A DNA stretch of 64,000 bases from Microvirga mediterraneensis (lineage in GTDB: Bacteria; Pseudomonadota; Alphaproteobacteria; Rhizobiales; Beijerinckiaceae). Under the pieces are notes generated by a model. That model did not search any database and was not told where the DNA came from. It saw nothing but the letters and a program-made list of their open reading frames with translations. A program made the position numbers and the translations under genes. The stretch covers positions 1,851,001-1,915,000 of the forward strand of contig NZ_JACDXJ010000001.1 in the NCBI RefSeq assembly GCF_013520865.1, in the 5' to 3' direction. Of the stretch, positions 41,910 to 51,274 are shown piece after piece. How positions within the stretch are numbered: position 1 is the stretch's first letter; every line of letters starts with the position of its first letter.

Positions 41910-42932
41910 ATGACGGCAGACAATCAGAACCTGGCTTGGAAGCAGTTCGCCCTATGGGCGGTTTCCTCGTCCGTCGCTCTCTTCCTGGTGTTCATGGCCG
42001 GGATGTACCTGATTGACCCCTACGATACGGGCCGCTCGCCGTTTTCCCGCAAGCCGAACCTGCGTGGGCAGAAGGAGGTCAATGCGACCGCGAGCGTCGG
42101 GCGCGACCCGAAATATGACGCCGCCGTGATCGGCAATTCGACGATCGCTCTCATCATGCCGTCGCGGCTGACGGCACTGACCGGGATTCCATTCGTTCAA
42201 TTGGCCGTGCCCGGGACGCAGATTCCTGAACAGCTCACGATTATCGACTGGTTCATGAAGCATCATGGCGGCACGGCGAAAGCGCTGGTGATGGGGATCA
42301 GCCGGGACACATGGTGCGCATCCGATCCGACGCAACTCGGCAACAACTCCTTTCCACTCTGGCGCTTCAGCGCTTCGAAGGCCGAGTACCTAGCCGGCCT
42401 GATCAGCATAAGCAGTATGGAGCAGGCCGGCCGGAGGCTAGGAATCGTCCCGAGCTCCAAACCGGATTCCGCGCCGGACGGCTACTGGGATTACGATCCC
42501 CTCTACGCGAAGCTCCTTGCCGATGCGCCCCGCCGACGCGAACTCCTGTTCAAGCGCCGGAACGATCAGGAGATCCTGGGCGAGCCTTCATTTCCCGGGA
42601 TTCGGGTCCTGGAGGAAAAGCTCGCGGCTCTTCCAGCCGACCTTTCGGTCGCTCTCGTGGTCCCGCCTGTGTTTACGGCAAAGCAACCACGTCCTGGCAC
42701 GCCACGATATCGTTCCGAGCAGGCCTGCAGGCAGCGCCTGATCGATCTTGCATCGCGGCGGCCGAATACGGCATTGGTCGATTGGTGGGACGACCGACCG
42801 GAACTGAAGAAGATCGAGGCATTCATCGATCAGATTCACTATCGCCACGCGGTCGCGCGTACCATGGAGCAGGACATCGCGGCGGCGTTGCTCGATATCC
42901 GGGAGCGCGCGGGCTCTTTAACGCATCGCTAA
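41910..42932 (+). CDS. SGNH-like partner of the O-acyltransferase
   Basis: 340 residues with one N-terminal membrane helix (15-35) and a periplasmic domain. The IGNSTIAL element has S77 where SGNH hydrolases carry the nucleophile, and DQIH near the end (D307, H310) supplies the other catalytic residues. Such proteins (AlgJ/AlgX/DltD-like) accept the acetyl group passed by the MBOAT and place it on the polymer. Gap to the MBOAT gene is 15 bases, so the pair is one operon. Confidence 0.82.
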   Translation: MTADNQNLAWKQFALWAVSSSVALFLVFMAGMYLIDPYDTGRSPFSRKPNLRGQKEVNATASVGRDPKYDAAVIGNSTIALIMPSRLTALTGIPFVQLAVPGTQIPEQLTIIDWFMKHHGGTAKALVMGISRDTWCASDPTQLGNNSFPLWRFSASKAEYLAGLISISSMEQAGRRLGIVPSSKPDSAPDGYWDYDPLYAKLLADAPRRRELLFKRRNDQEILGEPSFPGIRVLEEKLAALPADLSVALVVPPVFTAKQPRPGTPRYRSEQACRQRLIDLASRRPNTALVDWWDDRPELKKIEAFIDQIHYRHAVARTMEQDIAAALLDIRERAGSLTHR

Positions 42933-43049
42933 CCATAGAAGCGAGAAACGGCACTTGTCGCATGCGATGATGCGGATCCTGCGTTAGGTTGGGGGCGTTC
43001 CCAAGACAAGCCGTTCACATCGCACGATATCGCGCGGGCATGATCCATT

Positions 43050-43607
43050 ATGTTGCGTTTTCTCCTTCTTCTCAGCCTCGTCACCATCTTCGTTCACCTG
43101 TATGGTCCGATCATCTTCAGCCGGGCTCCGCTTCTGAACAAGCTGAAACGCATCCCGATCCAGACGGCGGTCTTCGCGATTCTGGCGCTTGCAACGATCA
43201 ACGGCTTTCGCGGCGAGTCCCAGGACACCGAGCAGCAGGCCTCCGCCACGAAGTCCGTTCCCGAGGTAGAGACGACCGCCGCCATCACGCCGCCCGTCAT
43301 GATCGAACCCCTGCAGCCGAAGGAGGCCGCCGTGGCCTGCGTCGAGCAGGCCCTGAGCGAAGCACGCGCCACGGAGGACCTTGTGGGCCAGACCTGGTTG
43401 TCATCCGTCGAGGGCTTTCTCGAATCGGCGCCCGGAGAGGTGACGGTCCAATTCGCCGTCGGGCCGCGGGTCGGTCCAGCAAAGGGCCCGCAATGCCGCT
43501 CCGAGGCGCGCCTCACCTGTGCCGTCGCCGGTCGTGACGTGAAACCGGTCACGCCCGTTCACATGACGGGAGCGCAGATCGCCTGCGGGGCTGAAGGCAG
43601 CCTCTGA
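43050..43607 (+). CDS. Membrane-anchored hypothetical protein
   Basis: 185 residues: two hydrophobic segments near the N-terminus (about 2-23 and 38-52), then a periplasmic domain with three cysteines (CVEQALSE, QCRSEARLTCAVAG, and IACGAEG). No family recognised. It ends just before a 45-nt palindrome that can act as a terminator. The 118 bases before it include a weak CtrA-like TTAA-N7-CTAA (42918-42932). Confidence 0.65.
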   Translation: MLRFLLLLSLVTIFVHLYGPIIFSRAPLLNKLKRIPIQTAVFAILALATINGFRGESQDTEQQASATKSVPEVETTAAITPPVMIEPLQPKEAAVACVEQALSEARATEDLVGQTWLSSVEGFLESAPGEVTVQFAVGPRVGPAKGPQCRSEARLTCAVAGRDVKPVTPVHMTGAQIACGAEGSL

Positions 43608-43628
43608 CGAGGCGCCAGGTTAAAGACT

Positions 43629-43673
43629 AAGCATCGGACCCAAAAGTGGAATCCACTTTTGGGTCCGATGCTT
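43629..43673. repeat. 45-nt near-perfect palindrome; likely bidirectional terminator and dispersed repeat
   Basis: Two 22-nt arms beginning AAGCATCGGACCCAAAAGTG separated by one base, one of the longest perfect palindromes in the window. It sits between two convergent genes and its right end touches the stop of the minus-strand gene, so it probably ends both transcripts. A decayed copy near 4526-4573 shows it belongs to a dispersed family; the same sequence is familiar from Methylobacteriaceae genomes. Confidence 0.85.
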
Positions 43674-43939
43674 TAGTGAAGCGCCGACATGATGCGACGG
43701 ATGGTTGCCTCGAGCAATTCGATCGTGGATTCCGTTCGCCCGTCGGCGGAGAGCACCGCCAGAGAGGCATCGCCACGGCTCGCCAGGGCCGTTTCGAGAA
43801 CGGCGTAATAGGCGAGATCGCGCGTCCGTCCGCTGGTCTGATCCCGCAGGGAACTGATCGCTTCGATGATCCCGAGGGACTGCCCGCTGCCGACGAGATC
43901 GCACGCTTTCCTCAAGATCGCGATGACCGTTGTTTCCAT
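43673..43939 (-). CDS. Small helical protein, 88 aa
   Basis: All-alpha-looking, no cysteine motif; METTVIAILRKACDLVGSGQSLGIIEAISSLRDQTSG then a C-terminal helix. It resembles uncharacterised small proteins of rhizobia. Its stop codon overlaps the palindrome at 43629-43673. Start ATG at 43939. No function can be suggested. Confidence 0.6.
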   Translation of the reverse strand: METTVIAILRKACDLVGSGQSLGIIEAISSLRDQTSGRTRDLAYYAVLETALASRGDASLAVLSADGRTESTIELLEATIRRIMSALH

Positions 43940-44290
43940 GAGAGGTGCCCCCTCCGTAGCTCTTCGACCTCACTTCGGTCCATTGTGATGGCTCTGATCC
44001 CGATAAAGCCGAAATCTGAAGGATAGAGTAACATAACGTGTCGGTGCCGCACGGCGCGTATTGTCGCGCCAGCCTGGAGCAGCCGCTCTTTAGCGGATTG
44101 CAGAATAGCCGGGCCGCACCTCAGGGTTTGCCACCGCTGATTTCAGGAATGCCCCCGATAGTCCAAGTGCCCGTTGCGGGCCGATACTGTCAGCAGCCGG
44201 GACGGAACGGTCTCCGCATCATGAGCCACCCGCATGTCGGCACGGCAGTCCGTCATCTGGCGCCAAGCTTGGCTTGAGAAGGATCCGGCC
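43940..44290. other. Divergent spacer of the small helical protein and the arylsulfatase
   Basis: About 350 bases with promoters for both genes expected. I see no strong repeats, hairpins or sites, apart from an AT-richer patch near 43990-44035. Confidence 0.4.
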
Positions 44291-46831
44291 ATGAAAGCGA
44301 TATGTGCAGCCCTGTCCCTCATCTCCGCCAGCGTTCTTGCGATCTCGGTGGCCCAGGCTCAGCAGGTCACCGGCACGCCCGGTGCACCGGATGCGACGAC
44401 CGCCATCGACGGGCGCCAGCTTCCCCCGCCGGATCCGCAATTCGGCGGCGTGATCAAGGATGAGGCTCTTCAATCGCAACCTTGGTGGGCGCCGCGCATC
44501 GTGCCGCCGAAGGGCGCGCCCAACATTCTGCTGATCATAACCGACGATGCCGGCTTTGGCGTTCCCAGCACCTTCGGCGGTGTCATCCCGACGCCGTCGA
44601 TGGACCGGGTCGCGAATGCGGGCCTGCGCTACAACCGCATGTTCTCTACGGCGCTCTGCTCGCCCACCCGGGCGGCGCTCATCACAGGCCGCAATCACCA
44701 CTCGGCGGGCTTCGGCGTAATCTCCGAGCAGTCGACGGGCTTCCCCGGCTACAACAGCATCATCGCCAAGGACAAGGCGACCATCGGCCGGATCCTCAAG
44801 GACAATGGATACGCCACTTCGTGGTTCGGAAAGGACCACAACACGCCGGCCTTTGCGGCCAGCCAGGCCGGACCCTTCGACCAGTGGCCGACCGGAATGG
44901 GCTTCGAGTATTTCTACGGGTTCGTCGGCGGGGACGCCAACCAGTGGCAGCCGAACCTCTTCCGCAACACGACGCAGATCTACCCGTTCGAGGGCAAGCC
45001 TGCCGGGAGCTGGAACCTGGTCACCGCGATGGCCGACGACGCCATCGACTACGTGAACAGGATGCATCAGATCCAGCCGACCAAGCCGATCCTCGTCAAG
45101 TATGCGCCCGGAGCCACACACGCCCCGCACCATCCGACGGCGGATTGGGTCAAGAAGATCAGCGACATGCACCTCTTCGACGAGGGTTGGAACAAGCTGC
45201 GTGAGCGCATTTTCGAGAACCAGAAACGGCTCGGGGTCATTCCCAAGGATGCCAAGCTCGCGCCTTGGCCGAAAGATGTGCTGAAGGAATGGGACGCGCT
45301 CTCGGCAGAGGAGAAGAAGCTCTACATCCGTCAGGTCGAAATCTTTGCTGCCTATGCGGCATACAACGACAACGAGATCGGGCGCGTGATCCAGGCCTTC
45401 GACGACATTGGACAGCTCGACAACACGCTGATCATCTACATCAACGGTGACAACGGCACCAGCGCGGAAGGCGGGCCGAGAGGAACGCCTAACGAGATAG
45501 CCTTCTTTAATGGCCTGAATGAATTGCCTATCGATGTCCAGATGAAGTTCTACGATGTCTGGGGCACGGACCAGACCTACAACCACATGTCGGCCGGCTG
45601 GTCGTGGGCCTTCGACACACCGTTCTCCTGGTTCAAGCAGAACGCGTCGCAACTCGGCGGCATCAACCAGAATATGGCGGTCTCCTGGCCGGCGCGCATC
45701 AAGGACAAGGGCGCCCTGCGCGAGCAGTTCGTGCATGTGGTCGACGTCGTGCCGACAATTCTCGAAGCGACGGGCATATCTGCGCCGGAGGTCGTCGACG
45801 GGATCAAGCAGGCGCCGATCGAGGGCACGAGCTTTGCCTACACCTTCGATGCCGCAAACGCCAAGGCGCCGTCGCGGCACACGACGCAGTACTTCGAGAT
45901 GATGGGGCAATGGGCCCTTTACAATGACGGCTGGCTCCTGAGCACCAAGGTCAATCGGGCACCCTGGGAGGCGTTCGGGCCGGCCAATCCGGATCCGCTC
46001 AACAACCAGGAGCTCCAGCTCTATGACCTGAACACGGATTTCAGCCAGACCACCGACGTCGCCGACAAGAACCCGCAGAAGGTCGACGAGCTGAAGCAGA
46101 TGTTCATCGCTGAGGCGAGGAAGTACCAGGTGTTCCCGATGGATGCCTCGGTGGCCGCGCGCATCGTCGCGCCGCGTCCCAACATCACCGCGGGGCGCAG
46201 CGAGTTCGTCTACACGCGGCCTATGACCGGCCTCCCGCAGGGCGACTCGCCGGTTCTGCTGAACACCTCCTATACGATCACGGCCGATATCGAGGTGCCG
46301 CAGGAAGGCGCGGAGGGCATGATCCTGACTTCGGGAGGGCGCTTCGCGGGCTACGGCTTCTATCTGCTCAAGGGCAAGCCCGTTTTCCTGTGGAATCTGG
46401 TTGACCTGAAGCGGGTCAAATGGGAAGGACCGGACGTTCTCGCGCCCGGCAGGCACAGCGTGGAGTTCGACTTCCGGTATGACGGCCTGGGTGCCGGTAC
46501 GCTTGCGTTCAATAACATGAGTGGTGTCGGACGCTCGGGAACGGGCACTCTCAAGGTGGACGGCAAGGACGTGCAGTCGATCAAGCTGCCGCAGACACTG
46601 CCGATGATCCTGCAATGGGACGAGTCGTTCGACATCGGCTCCGACACGCTCACCGGCGTGAACGATGCCGACTACAAGCCGCCCTTCCCGCTGACCGCCA
46701 AGCTGAACAAGCTGACGATCAAGGTGGACCGTCCGAACTTAACGCCCGACGACATCAAGAAGCTCGAGAGCGCTCAGGCCACGGCGGTTGACGGCACGCC
46801 GCTGACACGGGTTCAGGCCGGGCCGCAATAG
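44291..46831 (+). CDS. Exported arylsulfatase (type I, formylglycine-dependent)
   Basis: 846 residues with a signal peptide (1-23). The sulfatase core starts PNILLIITDDAGFG (metal-binding D85 and D86), and the consensus C-S-P-T-R at 123-127 (C123) is the site converted to formylglycine, followed by AALITGRNHHSAG. The C-terminal 250 residues add a beta-rich lectin-like domain. Hydrolyses sulfate esters, probably sulfated glycans or aryl sulfates, in the periplasm. The enzyme needs a formylglycine-generating enzyme; none is in the window. Large size is typical of the broad arylsulfatase group that includes AtsA homologues. Confidence 0.95.
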   Translation: MKAICAALSLISASVLAISVAQAQQVTGTPGAPDATTAIDGRQLPPPDPQFGGVIKDEALQSQPWWAPRIVPPKGAPNILLIITDDAGFGVPSTFGGVIPTPSMDRVANAGLRYNRMFSTALCSPTRAALITGRNHHSAGFGVISEQSTGFPGYNSIIAKDKATIGRILKDNGYATSWFGKDHNTPAFAASQAGPFDQWPTGMGFEYFYGFVGGDANQWQPNLFRNTTQIYPFEGKPAGSWNLVTAMADDAIDYVNRMHQIQPTKPILVKYAPGATHAPHHPTADWVKKISDMHLFDEGWNKLRERIFENQKRLGVIPKDAKLAPWPKDVLKEWDALSAEEKKLYIRQVEIFAAYAAYNDNEIGRVIQAFDDIGQLDNTLIIYINGDNGTSAEGGPRGTPNEIAFFNGLNELPIDVQMKFYDVWGTDQTYNHMSAGWSWAFDTPFSWFKQNASQLGGINQNMAVSWPARIKDKGALREQFVHVVDVVPTILEATGISAPEVVDGIKQAPIEGTSFAYTFDAANAKAPSRHTTQYFEMMGQWALYNDGWLLSTKVNRAPWEAFGPANPDPLNNQELQLYDLNTDFSQTTDVADKNPQKVDELKQMFIAEARKYQVFPMDASVAARIVAPRPNITAGRSEFVYTRPMTGLPQGDSPVLLNTSYTITADIEVPQEGAEGMILTSGGRFAGYGFYLLKGKPVFLWNLVDLKRVKWEGPDVLAPGRHSVEFDFRYDGLGAGTLAFNNMSGVGRSGTGTLKVDGKDVQSIKLPQTLPMILQWDESFDIGSDTLTGVNDADYKPPFPLTAKLNKLTIKVDRPNLTPDDIKKLESAQATAVDGTPLTRVQAGPQ

Positions 46832-46899
46832 AGCATCTGGGCCTAAAGGAGAACCCCTTTGATTTGCATCCGATGCGCCAGTAGATCCGGAAAGGAAGC

Positions 46900-46930
46900 G
46901 GAGCGCCACAGGCTTGGGCCTTGGCGCTCC
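46900..46930. terminator. Hairpin between convergent arylsulfatase and repeat-protein genes
   Basis: GGAGCGCCA, 13-nt loop, TGGCGCTCC is a perfect 9-bp stem between the two convergent genes. No T tract follows on either strand, so it may be a Rho-aided or processing hairpin. Confidence 0.5.
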
Positions 46931-46940
46931 GGGGCAGGGG

Positions 46941-47267
46941 TCAGCCCTGAAGATTGAAAATGTCGGCGTCCTGGTTGGTGAACGCGAGGGCATCCCCACC
47001 GTGGCCGAAGAGGCCGAGGCCGCCGACTGCTGTCGTGTCCGCCACCTGGGTGATCGGGCTGGCATTCACGTTCATGTCAGGGCCGAAATCTTGGGCCGGT
47101 CCGCCCCAGGGGAAGTGATAGCCGTCCATCAGCTGGACATTCGAGCTCTCGGCATGCTGGTTCGTCACCGCCGTGGCATCGCCGCCATTGCCGAAGATGC
47201 CGGGGCCGCCGATGGCCGTGGTGGTGGCGACCTGGGTGATCGGGCTGGCATTCACGTTGATGTCCAT
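46941..47267 (-). CDS. Two-repeat glycine-rich protein of unknown family
   Basis: 108 residues made almost entirely of two copies of a 44-residue unit: NVNASPITQVA-TTTAIGGPGIFGNGG (residues 3-46) and NVNASPITQVA-DTTAVGGLGLFGHGG (65-108), joined by an 18-residue aromatic linker (GYHFPWGGPAQDFG). Each unit has the pattern NASPITQVAxTTAxGGxGxFGxGGDAxAxTNQxA. No signal peptide, cysteine or charged cluster. I do not recognise the family; the repeated TNQ and NAS blocks are vaguely like amyloid-forming (curlin-like) repeats. The ATG at 47267 follows a CAGAGGAT site. Converges on the arylsulfatase gene. Confidence 0.72.
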   Translation of the reverse strand: MDINVNASPITQVATTTAIGGPGIFGNGGDATAVTNQHAESSNVQLMDGYHFPWGGPAQDFGPDMNVNASPITQVADTTAVGGLGLFGHGGDALAFTNQDADIFNLQG

Positions 47268-47463
47268 GACATATCCTCTGCAGTTCAAGTGTTGCGTTCC
47301 GTATCGCCTGGGATGCGATCTCCGTTGGCGATGACTGGACTTTGAACGATTGTGCGGAGGTCGGCTGTGAAGCGCATCACAGGAGCAGGCGTTTCAATCC
47401 CGCACGGATCCGATTCATCCCCGTTCTGCGGAAAAGCGAGTGAACGGATGCTCCGGTTTCAGA

Positions 47464-48285
47464 TCATGACTCGTGCAGGTTTGCATGCTGTAATCTGAAC
47501 CAGCGGGGACGCAGCACATCCAGGTTGACGAAGATCGTTCCGGCCGCGGCCATGAGGGCCAAAGCGGCCCAGGTGAGTGCATAGACGAGGTGATTGTTGG
47601 AGAAGGCGATCACGGTCAGCCCCGGGACGGGCAGGCCCTTTCGGCCGGGTGTCCGTTCGGCGTCGATGAAATATGGCGCGACCCTGCCGAGCCCATGGGC
47701 CGCAGCGATCGCCTCCACGTCGCGGGAGTACCACCGATCGGACTTGGGGTCGTTCGCGCGCAAAAAGCCACCGCCTGGCTCCGACATGCGTAACAGGCCG
47801 ACCACCATGACGGGTCCGGAGCCGTCGGGCCGCCAAGTGGTTGGGTCACGCTCGGTCTCGGGAACGAAGCCGCGGTTGACAAGGATCATTGTCCCGTCGT
47901 CCCGGGCCAAGGGCGCCATGACCCAGTATCCGCCGCCCAGTTCGGTCACCGCCTGCACGAGCACGGAGCGATTCTCGAGCCAGCTGCCCGTCACGATCAC
48001 GCGGCGGTACTCGTCCGTGGCCGCCGAAACGTCGCCCCAAAGCGTCGGTCCCGGCGCAGGCGCGGGGGCCGCGTGAACCCGCGCCTCCACGCGCGTGATC
48101 AGGTCCAGCTTGTAGGCACGGCGATGGACCTGCCAGACCGCGAGCGACGCGAGACCGACCACGAGCAGCAGTGCGACCATGTCGAAGGCGACCAGCGCTG
48201 CGATGCGCCTACCCGTCAGGGCTTCTGGAGCGCCTCGTGCGGCGGCATCTGCATCATGTTCTGGTCGAGGTGGTACATGACCCAT
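47464..48285 (-). CDS. SURF1 family cytochrome oxidase assembly protein
   Basis: Two membrane helices, one near the N-terminus (about 33-52) and one near the C-terminus (LVYALTWAALALMAAAGTIFVNL), with a periplasmic domain between them, including YRRVIVTGSWLENRS and VLVNRGFVP, the SURF1 hallmarks. SURF1 helps assemble heme-copper oxidases. The frame opens at 48285, 70 bases inside cyoD; a start at 48180 (36 bases after the cyoD stop) is more likely, but the family boundary supports either. Terminal gene of the cyo operon. Confidence 0.85.
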   Translation of the reverse strand: MGHVPPRPEHDADAAARGAPEALTGRRIAALVAFDMVALLLVVGLASLAVWQVHRRAYKLDLITRVEARVHAAPAPAPGPTLWGDVSAATDEYRRVIVTGSWLENRSVLVQAVTELGGGYWVMAPLARDDGTMILVNRGFVPETERDPTTWRPDGSGPVMVVGLLRMSEPGGGFLRANDPKSDRWYSRDVEAIAAAHGLGRVAPYFIDAERTPGRKGLPVPGLTVIAFSNNHLVYALTWAALALMAAAGTIFVNLDVLRPRWFRLQHANLHES

Positions 48286-48626
48286 ATGGAGCCAACCAGC
48301 GTGATGACGACGAGAATGAGCGTGAACAACAGGGCCAGGAAGGTCCAGCCGCCCTCGGATTTGGTGTTCATATGCAGGAAGTAGATCATATGAACGACGA
48401 TCTGCACGGCCGCGAGCGCCATGATGACGATGCCGGTCGTGCGGGTGTCGTCAAGCACATTGCCCATCACGAGCCAGAACGGGATGGCCGTGAGGATGAC
48501 CGACAGGACGAAGCCGGTCATGTAGCTTCTGAACGTGCCCTGCGATCCGTGCGCATCATGCCCTCCGTGCGCCTCGCCGTGGCCCTCCGGCCTCCCGGCG
48601 AGTCCAGGCTCGACAATGTCGCTCAT
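48216..48626 (-). CDS. cyoD: Cytochrome o ubiquinol oxidase subunit IV
   Basis: 136 residues with three membrane helices and a long histidine-rich N-terminal cytosolic tail ([16 protein letters not shown]) of the kind seen in alphaproteobacterial CyoD. The core [21 protein letters not shown] and [13 protein letters not shown] is the CyoD signature. Overlaps cyoC by four bases (ATGA). Confidence 0.93.
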   Translation of the reverse strand: MSDIVEPGLAGRPEGHGEAHGGHDAHGSQGTFRSYMTGFVLSVILTAIPFWLVMGNVLDDTRTTGIVIMALAAVQIVVHMIYFLHMNTKSEGGWTFLALLFTLILVVITLVGSIWVMYHLDQNMMQMPPHEALQKP

Positions 48627-49249
48627 CGCATGACTCCCATCAGGTAGACGAAGGTGAACACGCCGATCCAGACCACGTCGAGGAAGTGCCAGAACATGGA
48701 CAGGCACATGAGCCGGCGCTTGTTTTCCAAGATCAGCCCACGCAGGCGCACCTGGACCATCAGCGTCACGAGCCAGACGATGCCGAATGTGACATGCAAT
48801 CCGTGAGTACCCACCAGCGTGAAGAACGAGGACAGGAAGGCGCTCCGCTGAGGCGTGGCGCCCTCACGGATCAGGTGGGCGAATTCATAAAGCTCGATCG
48901 CGAGGAACGCCGCGCCGAGCAGGCCCGTGACCGCGAGCCAGATGAGGGTGGTGCGGACCCGCTCCTTGTCCATCTCCAGCATGGCGAAGCCGTAGGTGAT
49001 CGAGGACAGGAGAAGGAGACCCGTGTTGACCGCGACCAGCCGCAGATCGAACAGGTCGGCGCCCGATGGACCTGCTGCGTAATTGCGGCCGAGCACGCCA
49101 TAGCAGGCGAACAGGACCGCGAAGATGAGGCTGTCCCCCATCAGGTAGATCCAGAAGCCGAACAACGTGCCCCCATCGCCGTGGGCGTGCTCTTCTTGCT
49201 CGTAGAAGACCGGCGCCGTGGCGCCCGGCGGTGGGGTCATCTCATGCAT
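48623..49249 (-). CDS. cyoC: Cytochrome o ubiquinol oxidase subunit III
   Basis: 208 residues with five membrane helices; [24 protein letters not shown] and [14 protein letters not shown] are the CyoC signatures. Subunit III stabilises the oxidase. Four-base overlap with cyoD; four bases from cyoB. Confidence 0.95.
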   Translation of the reverse strand: MHEMTPPPGATAPVFYEQEEHAHGDGGTLFGFWIYLMGDSLIFAVLFACYGVLGRNYAAGPSGADLFDLRLVAVNTGLLLLSSITYGFAMLEMDKERVRTTLIWLAVTGLLGAAFLAIELYEFAHLIREGATPQRSAFLSSFFTLVGTHGLHVTFGIVWLVTLMVQVRLRGLILENKRRLMCLSMFWHFLDVVWIGVFTFVYLMGVMR

Positions 49250-49253
49250 CGGC

Positions 49254-51257
49254 TCAGGCCCTTCCTGCGAGTTGCGCCATACGCTGGCTTTCGAGCCGGA
49301 CGACGTCCTCGGCCGGAATGTAATAGTCCCGGTTGTAGTTGAAGGTGTGGATGATGGCGGTTGCCAGGAGCGCGACGAACGACAGGGCAGCTAGCCACCA
49401 GATGTACCAGACCAGAGCAAAGCCGAGCACCGTGCTGAGCCCGGCCAGCACCACGCCCGCGCCGGTATTCCTGGGCATGTGGATCGGCTTGAAGCCTTCC
49501 ATGGGATGATCGAAGCCGCGCCTCTTCATGTCCCACCATGCATCGAGATCGTGGACCACGGGCGTGAAGGCGAAATTGTAGGGCGGTGGCGGCGAGGACG
49601 TTGCCCATTCGAGCGTGCGCCCGTCCCATGGATCGCCGGTGAGGTCACGCAGGCTCTCGCGCCGGAGATAGCTGACAATGAGCTGAATCAGGAAGGCCAG
49701 GATACCAGCCGCGATGATGAAGACGCCGATGGCCGCGACCGTCAGGAAAGGCTGCACGCTCGGGTCGTCGAAATGCTGAGTCCGGCGCGTCACGCCCATC
49801 AGGCCTAGGATGTAGAGCGGGCCGAATACGGTCCAGAAGCCGACAAGCCAGCACCAGAACGACGCCTTGCCCCAGAACGGGTCGAGCTTGTAGCCGAAGG
49901 CCTTGGGGAACCAGTACTGGACGCCCGCCAGCAGCCCGAACACCACGCCGCCGATGATGACGTTGTGGAAATGGGCGACGAGGAACAGGCTGTTGTGCAC
50001 CACGAAATCTGCGGGCGGCACCGCGAGCAGAACGCCTGTCAGCCCGCCGATCACGAATGTGGGAATGAAGCCTACAACCCAGATGAAGGGTGTCTCGAAC
50101 CGGATTTTGCCGCGATACATCGTGAAGAGCCAGTTGAACACTTTCGCGCCCGTCGGGATCGAGATGATCATGCTGGCGATGCCGAAGAAGGCGTTGACGG
50201 TAGGGCCTGCGCCCATGGTGAAGAAATGGTGCAGCCAGACGAGCCATGATACGAGGGCGATCACCATCGTGGCGTAAACCATCGACGTATAGCCGAACAG
50301 CCGCTTGCTGCAGAAGGTCGACGTGACCTCCGAGAAGATGCCGAAGGCGGGCAGGATGAGAACGTAGACCTCCGGATGGCCCCAGATCCAGATGAGGTTC
50401 ATGTACATCATCGAATTGCCGCCGAAATCGTTCGTGAAGAAATGCGTCCCCACGTAACGGTCGAGGGCAAGAAGCGCCAAGGTCGCGGTCAGGACCGGGA
50501 AGATCGTCACGATGATGGCGTTGCTGGCAAGCGTCGTCCAGCAGAAGACGGGCAGCTTCATCATCGTCATGCCCGGCGCGCGCATCTTGACGATGGTGGC
50601 GATCAGGTTGATGCCTGACAGCGTCGTGCCGACGCCCGCGATCTGGAGGCCCCAGATATAGTAATCGACCCCGACGCCCGGACTGTAAGCCGCCCCCGAC
50701 AGCGGTGCGAAGCCCAGCCAGGTGGCGCGCGAGAATTCACCCACGAACAGGGACATCATCGTGAGAATGGCGCCGCCCGCCGTCATCCAGAAGCTGAAAT
50801 TGTTCAGGAACGGGAAGGCGACGTCGCGAGCGCCTATCTGCAGCGGCATGATGTAGTTCATGATGCCGGTCACGAAGGGCATGGCCATGAAGAAGATCAT
50901 GATCATGCCGTGGGCGCTGAAGACCTGATCGTAATGGTGCGGAGGCAGATAGCCTTCAGATGCGCCTACCGAGAGCGCCTTCTGGGTGATCATCATGACC
51001 GCATCGGCGAAGCCGCGCAGCAGCATCACGATGGCGAGAACCACGTACATGATGCCGATCTTCTTGTGATCGACGCTCGTGAACCATTCGTGCCAGAGGT
51101 AGCCCCACTTGCCGTACCATGTGATGGCGGCCATGAGCGCGAGCCCACCCAAGGCCACGACCACGAATGTCACGAGCAGGATCGGCTCGTGATAGGGGAT
51201 AGCCTCGAGCGACAGGCGCCCGAAGATGAGTTGCTGGAGATCGAGGTTCGAGAACAT
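49254..51257 (-). CDS. cyoB: Cytochrome o ubiquinol oxidase subunit I
   Basis: 667 residues (Escherichia coli CyoB 663), about 15 membrane helices. Heme and copper ligands are visible: [13 protein letters not shown] (heme H), [15 protein letters not shown] (Cu H with the H-x-x-x-Y cross-link), WLHHFFTMG (Cu), and HFHNVIIGG (hemes). Reduces oxygen to water with electrons from ubiquinol and pumps protons. Subunit II lacks CuA, so the enzyme is a quinol, not cytochrome c, oxidase. Confidence 0.97.
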   Translation of the reverse strand: MFSNLDLQQLIFGRLSLEAIPYHEPILLVTFVVVALGGLALMAAITWYGKWGYLWHEWFTSVDHKKIGIMYVVLAIVMLLRGFADAVMMITQKALSVGASEGYLPPHHYDQVFSAHGMIMIFFMAMPFVTGIMNYIMPLQIGARDVAFPFLNNFSFWMTAGGAILTMMSLFVGEFSRATWLGFAPLSGAAYSPGVGVDYYIWGLQIAGVGTTLSGINLIATIVKMRAPGMTMMKLPVFCWTTLASNAIIVTIFPVLTATLALLALDRYVGTHFFTNDFGGNSMMYMNLIWIWGHPEVYVLILPAFGIFSEVTSTFCSKRLFGYTSMVYATMVIALVSWLVWLHHFFTMGAGPTVNAFFGIASMIISIPTGAKVFNWLFTMYRGKIRFETPFIWVVGFIPTFVIGGLTGVLLAVPPADFVVHNSLFLVAHFHNVIIGGVVFGLLAGVQYWFPKAFGYKLDPFWGKASFWCWLVGFWTVFGPLYILGLMGVTRRTQHFDDPSVQPFLTVAAIGVFIIAAGILAFLIQLIVSYLRRESLRDLTGDPWDGRTLEWATSSPPPPYNFAFTPVVHDLDAWWDMKRRGFDHPMEGFKPIHMPRNTGAGVVLAGLSTVLGFALVWYIWWLAALSFVALLATAIIHTFNYNRDYYIPAEDVVRLESQRMAQLAGRA

Positions 51258-51274
51258 GGGAATGCTCGTCCGGA

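Noticed and set aside
42918..42932. TTAA-N7-CTAA as a CtrA site before the 43050 gene
   Set aside because: It overlaps the stop codon of the SGNH-like gene and has a mismatch; a chance match is likely.
44219..46615. A 798-codon open frame on the minus strand antisense to the arylsulfatase
   Set aside because: Shadow of the sulfatase; composition is Arg/Leu/Asp rich with no domain, while the plus strand has intact sulfatase motifs.
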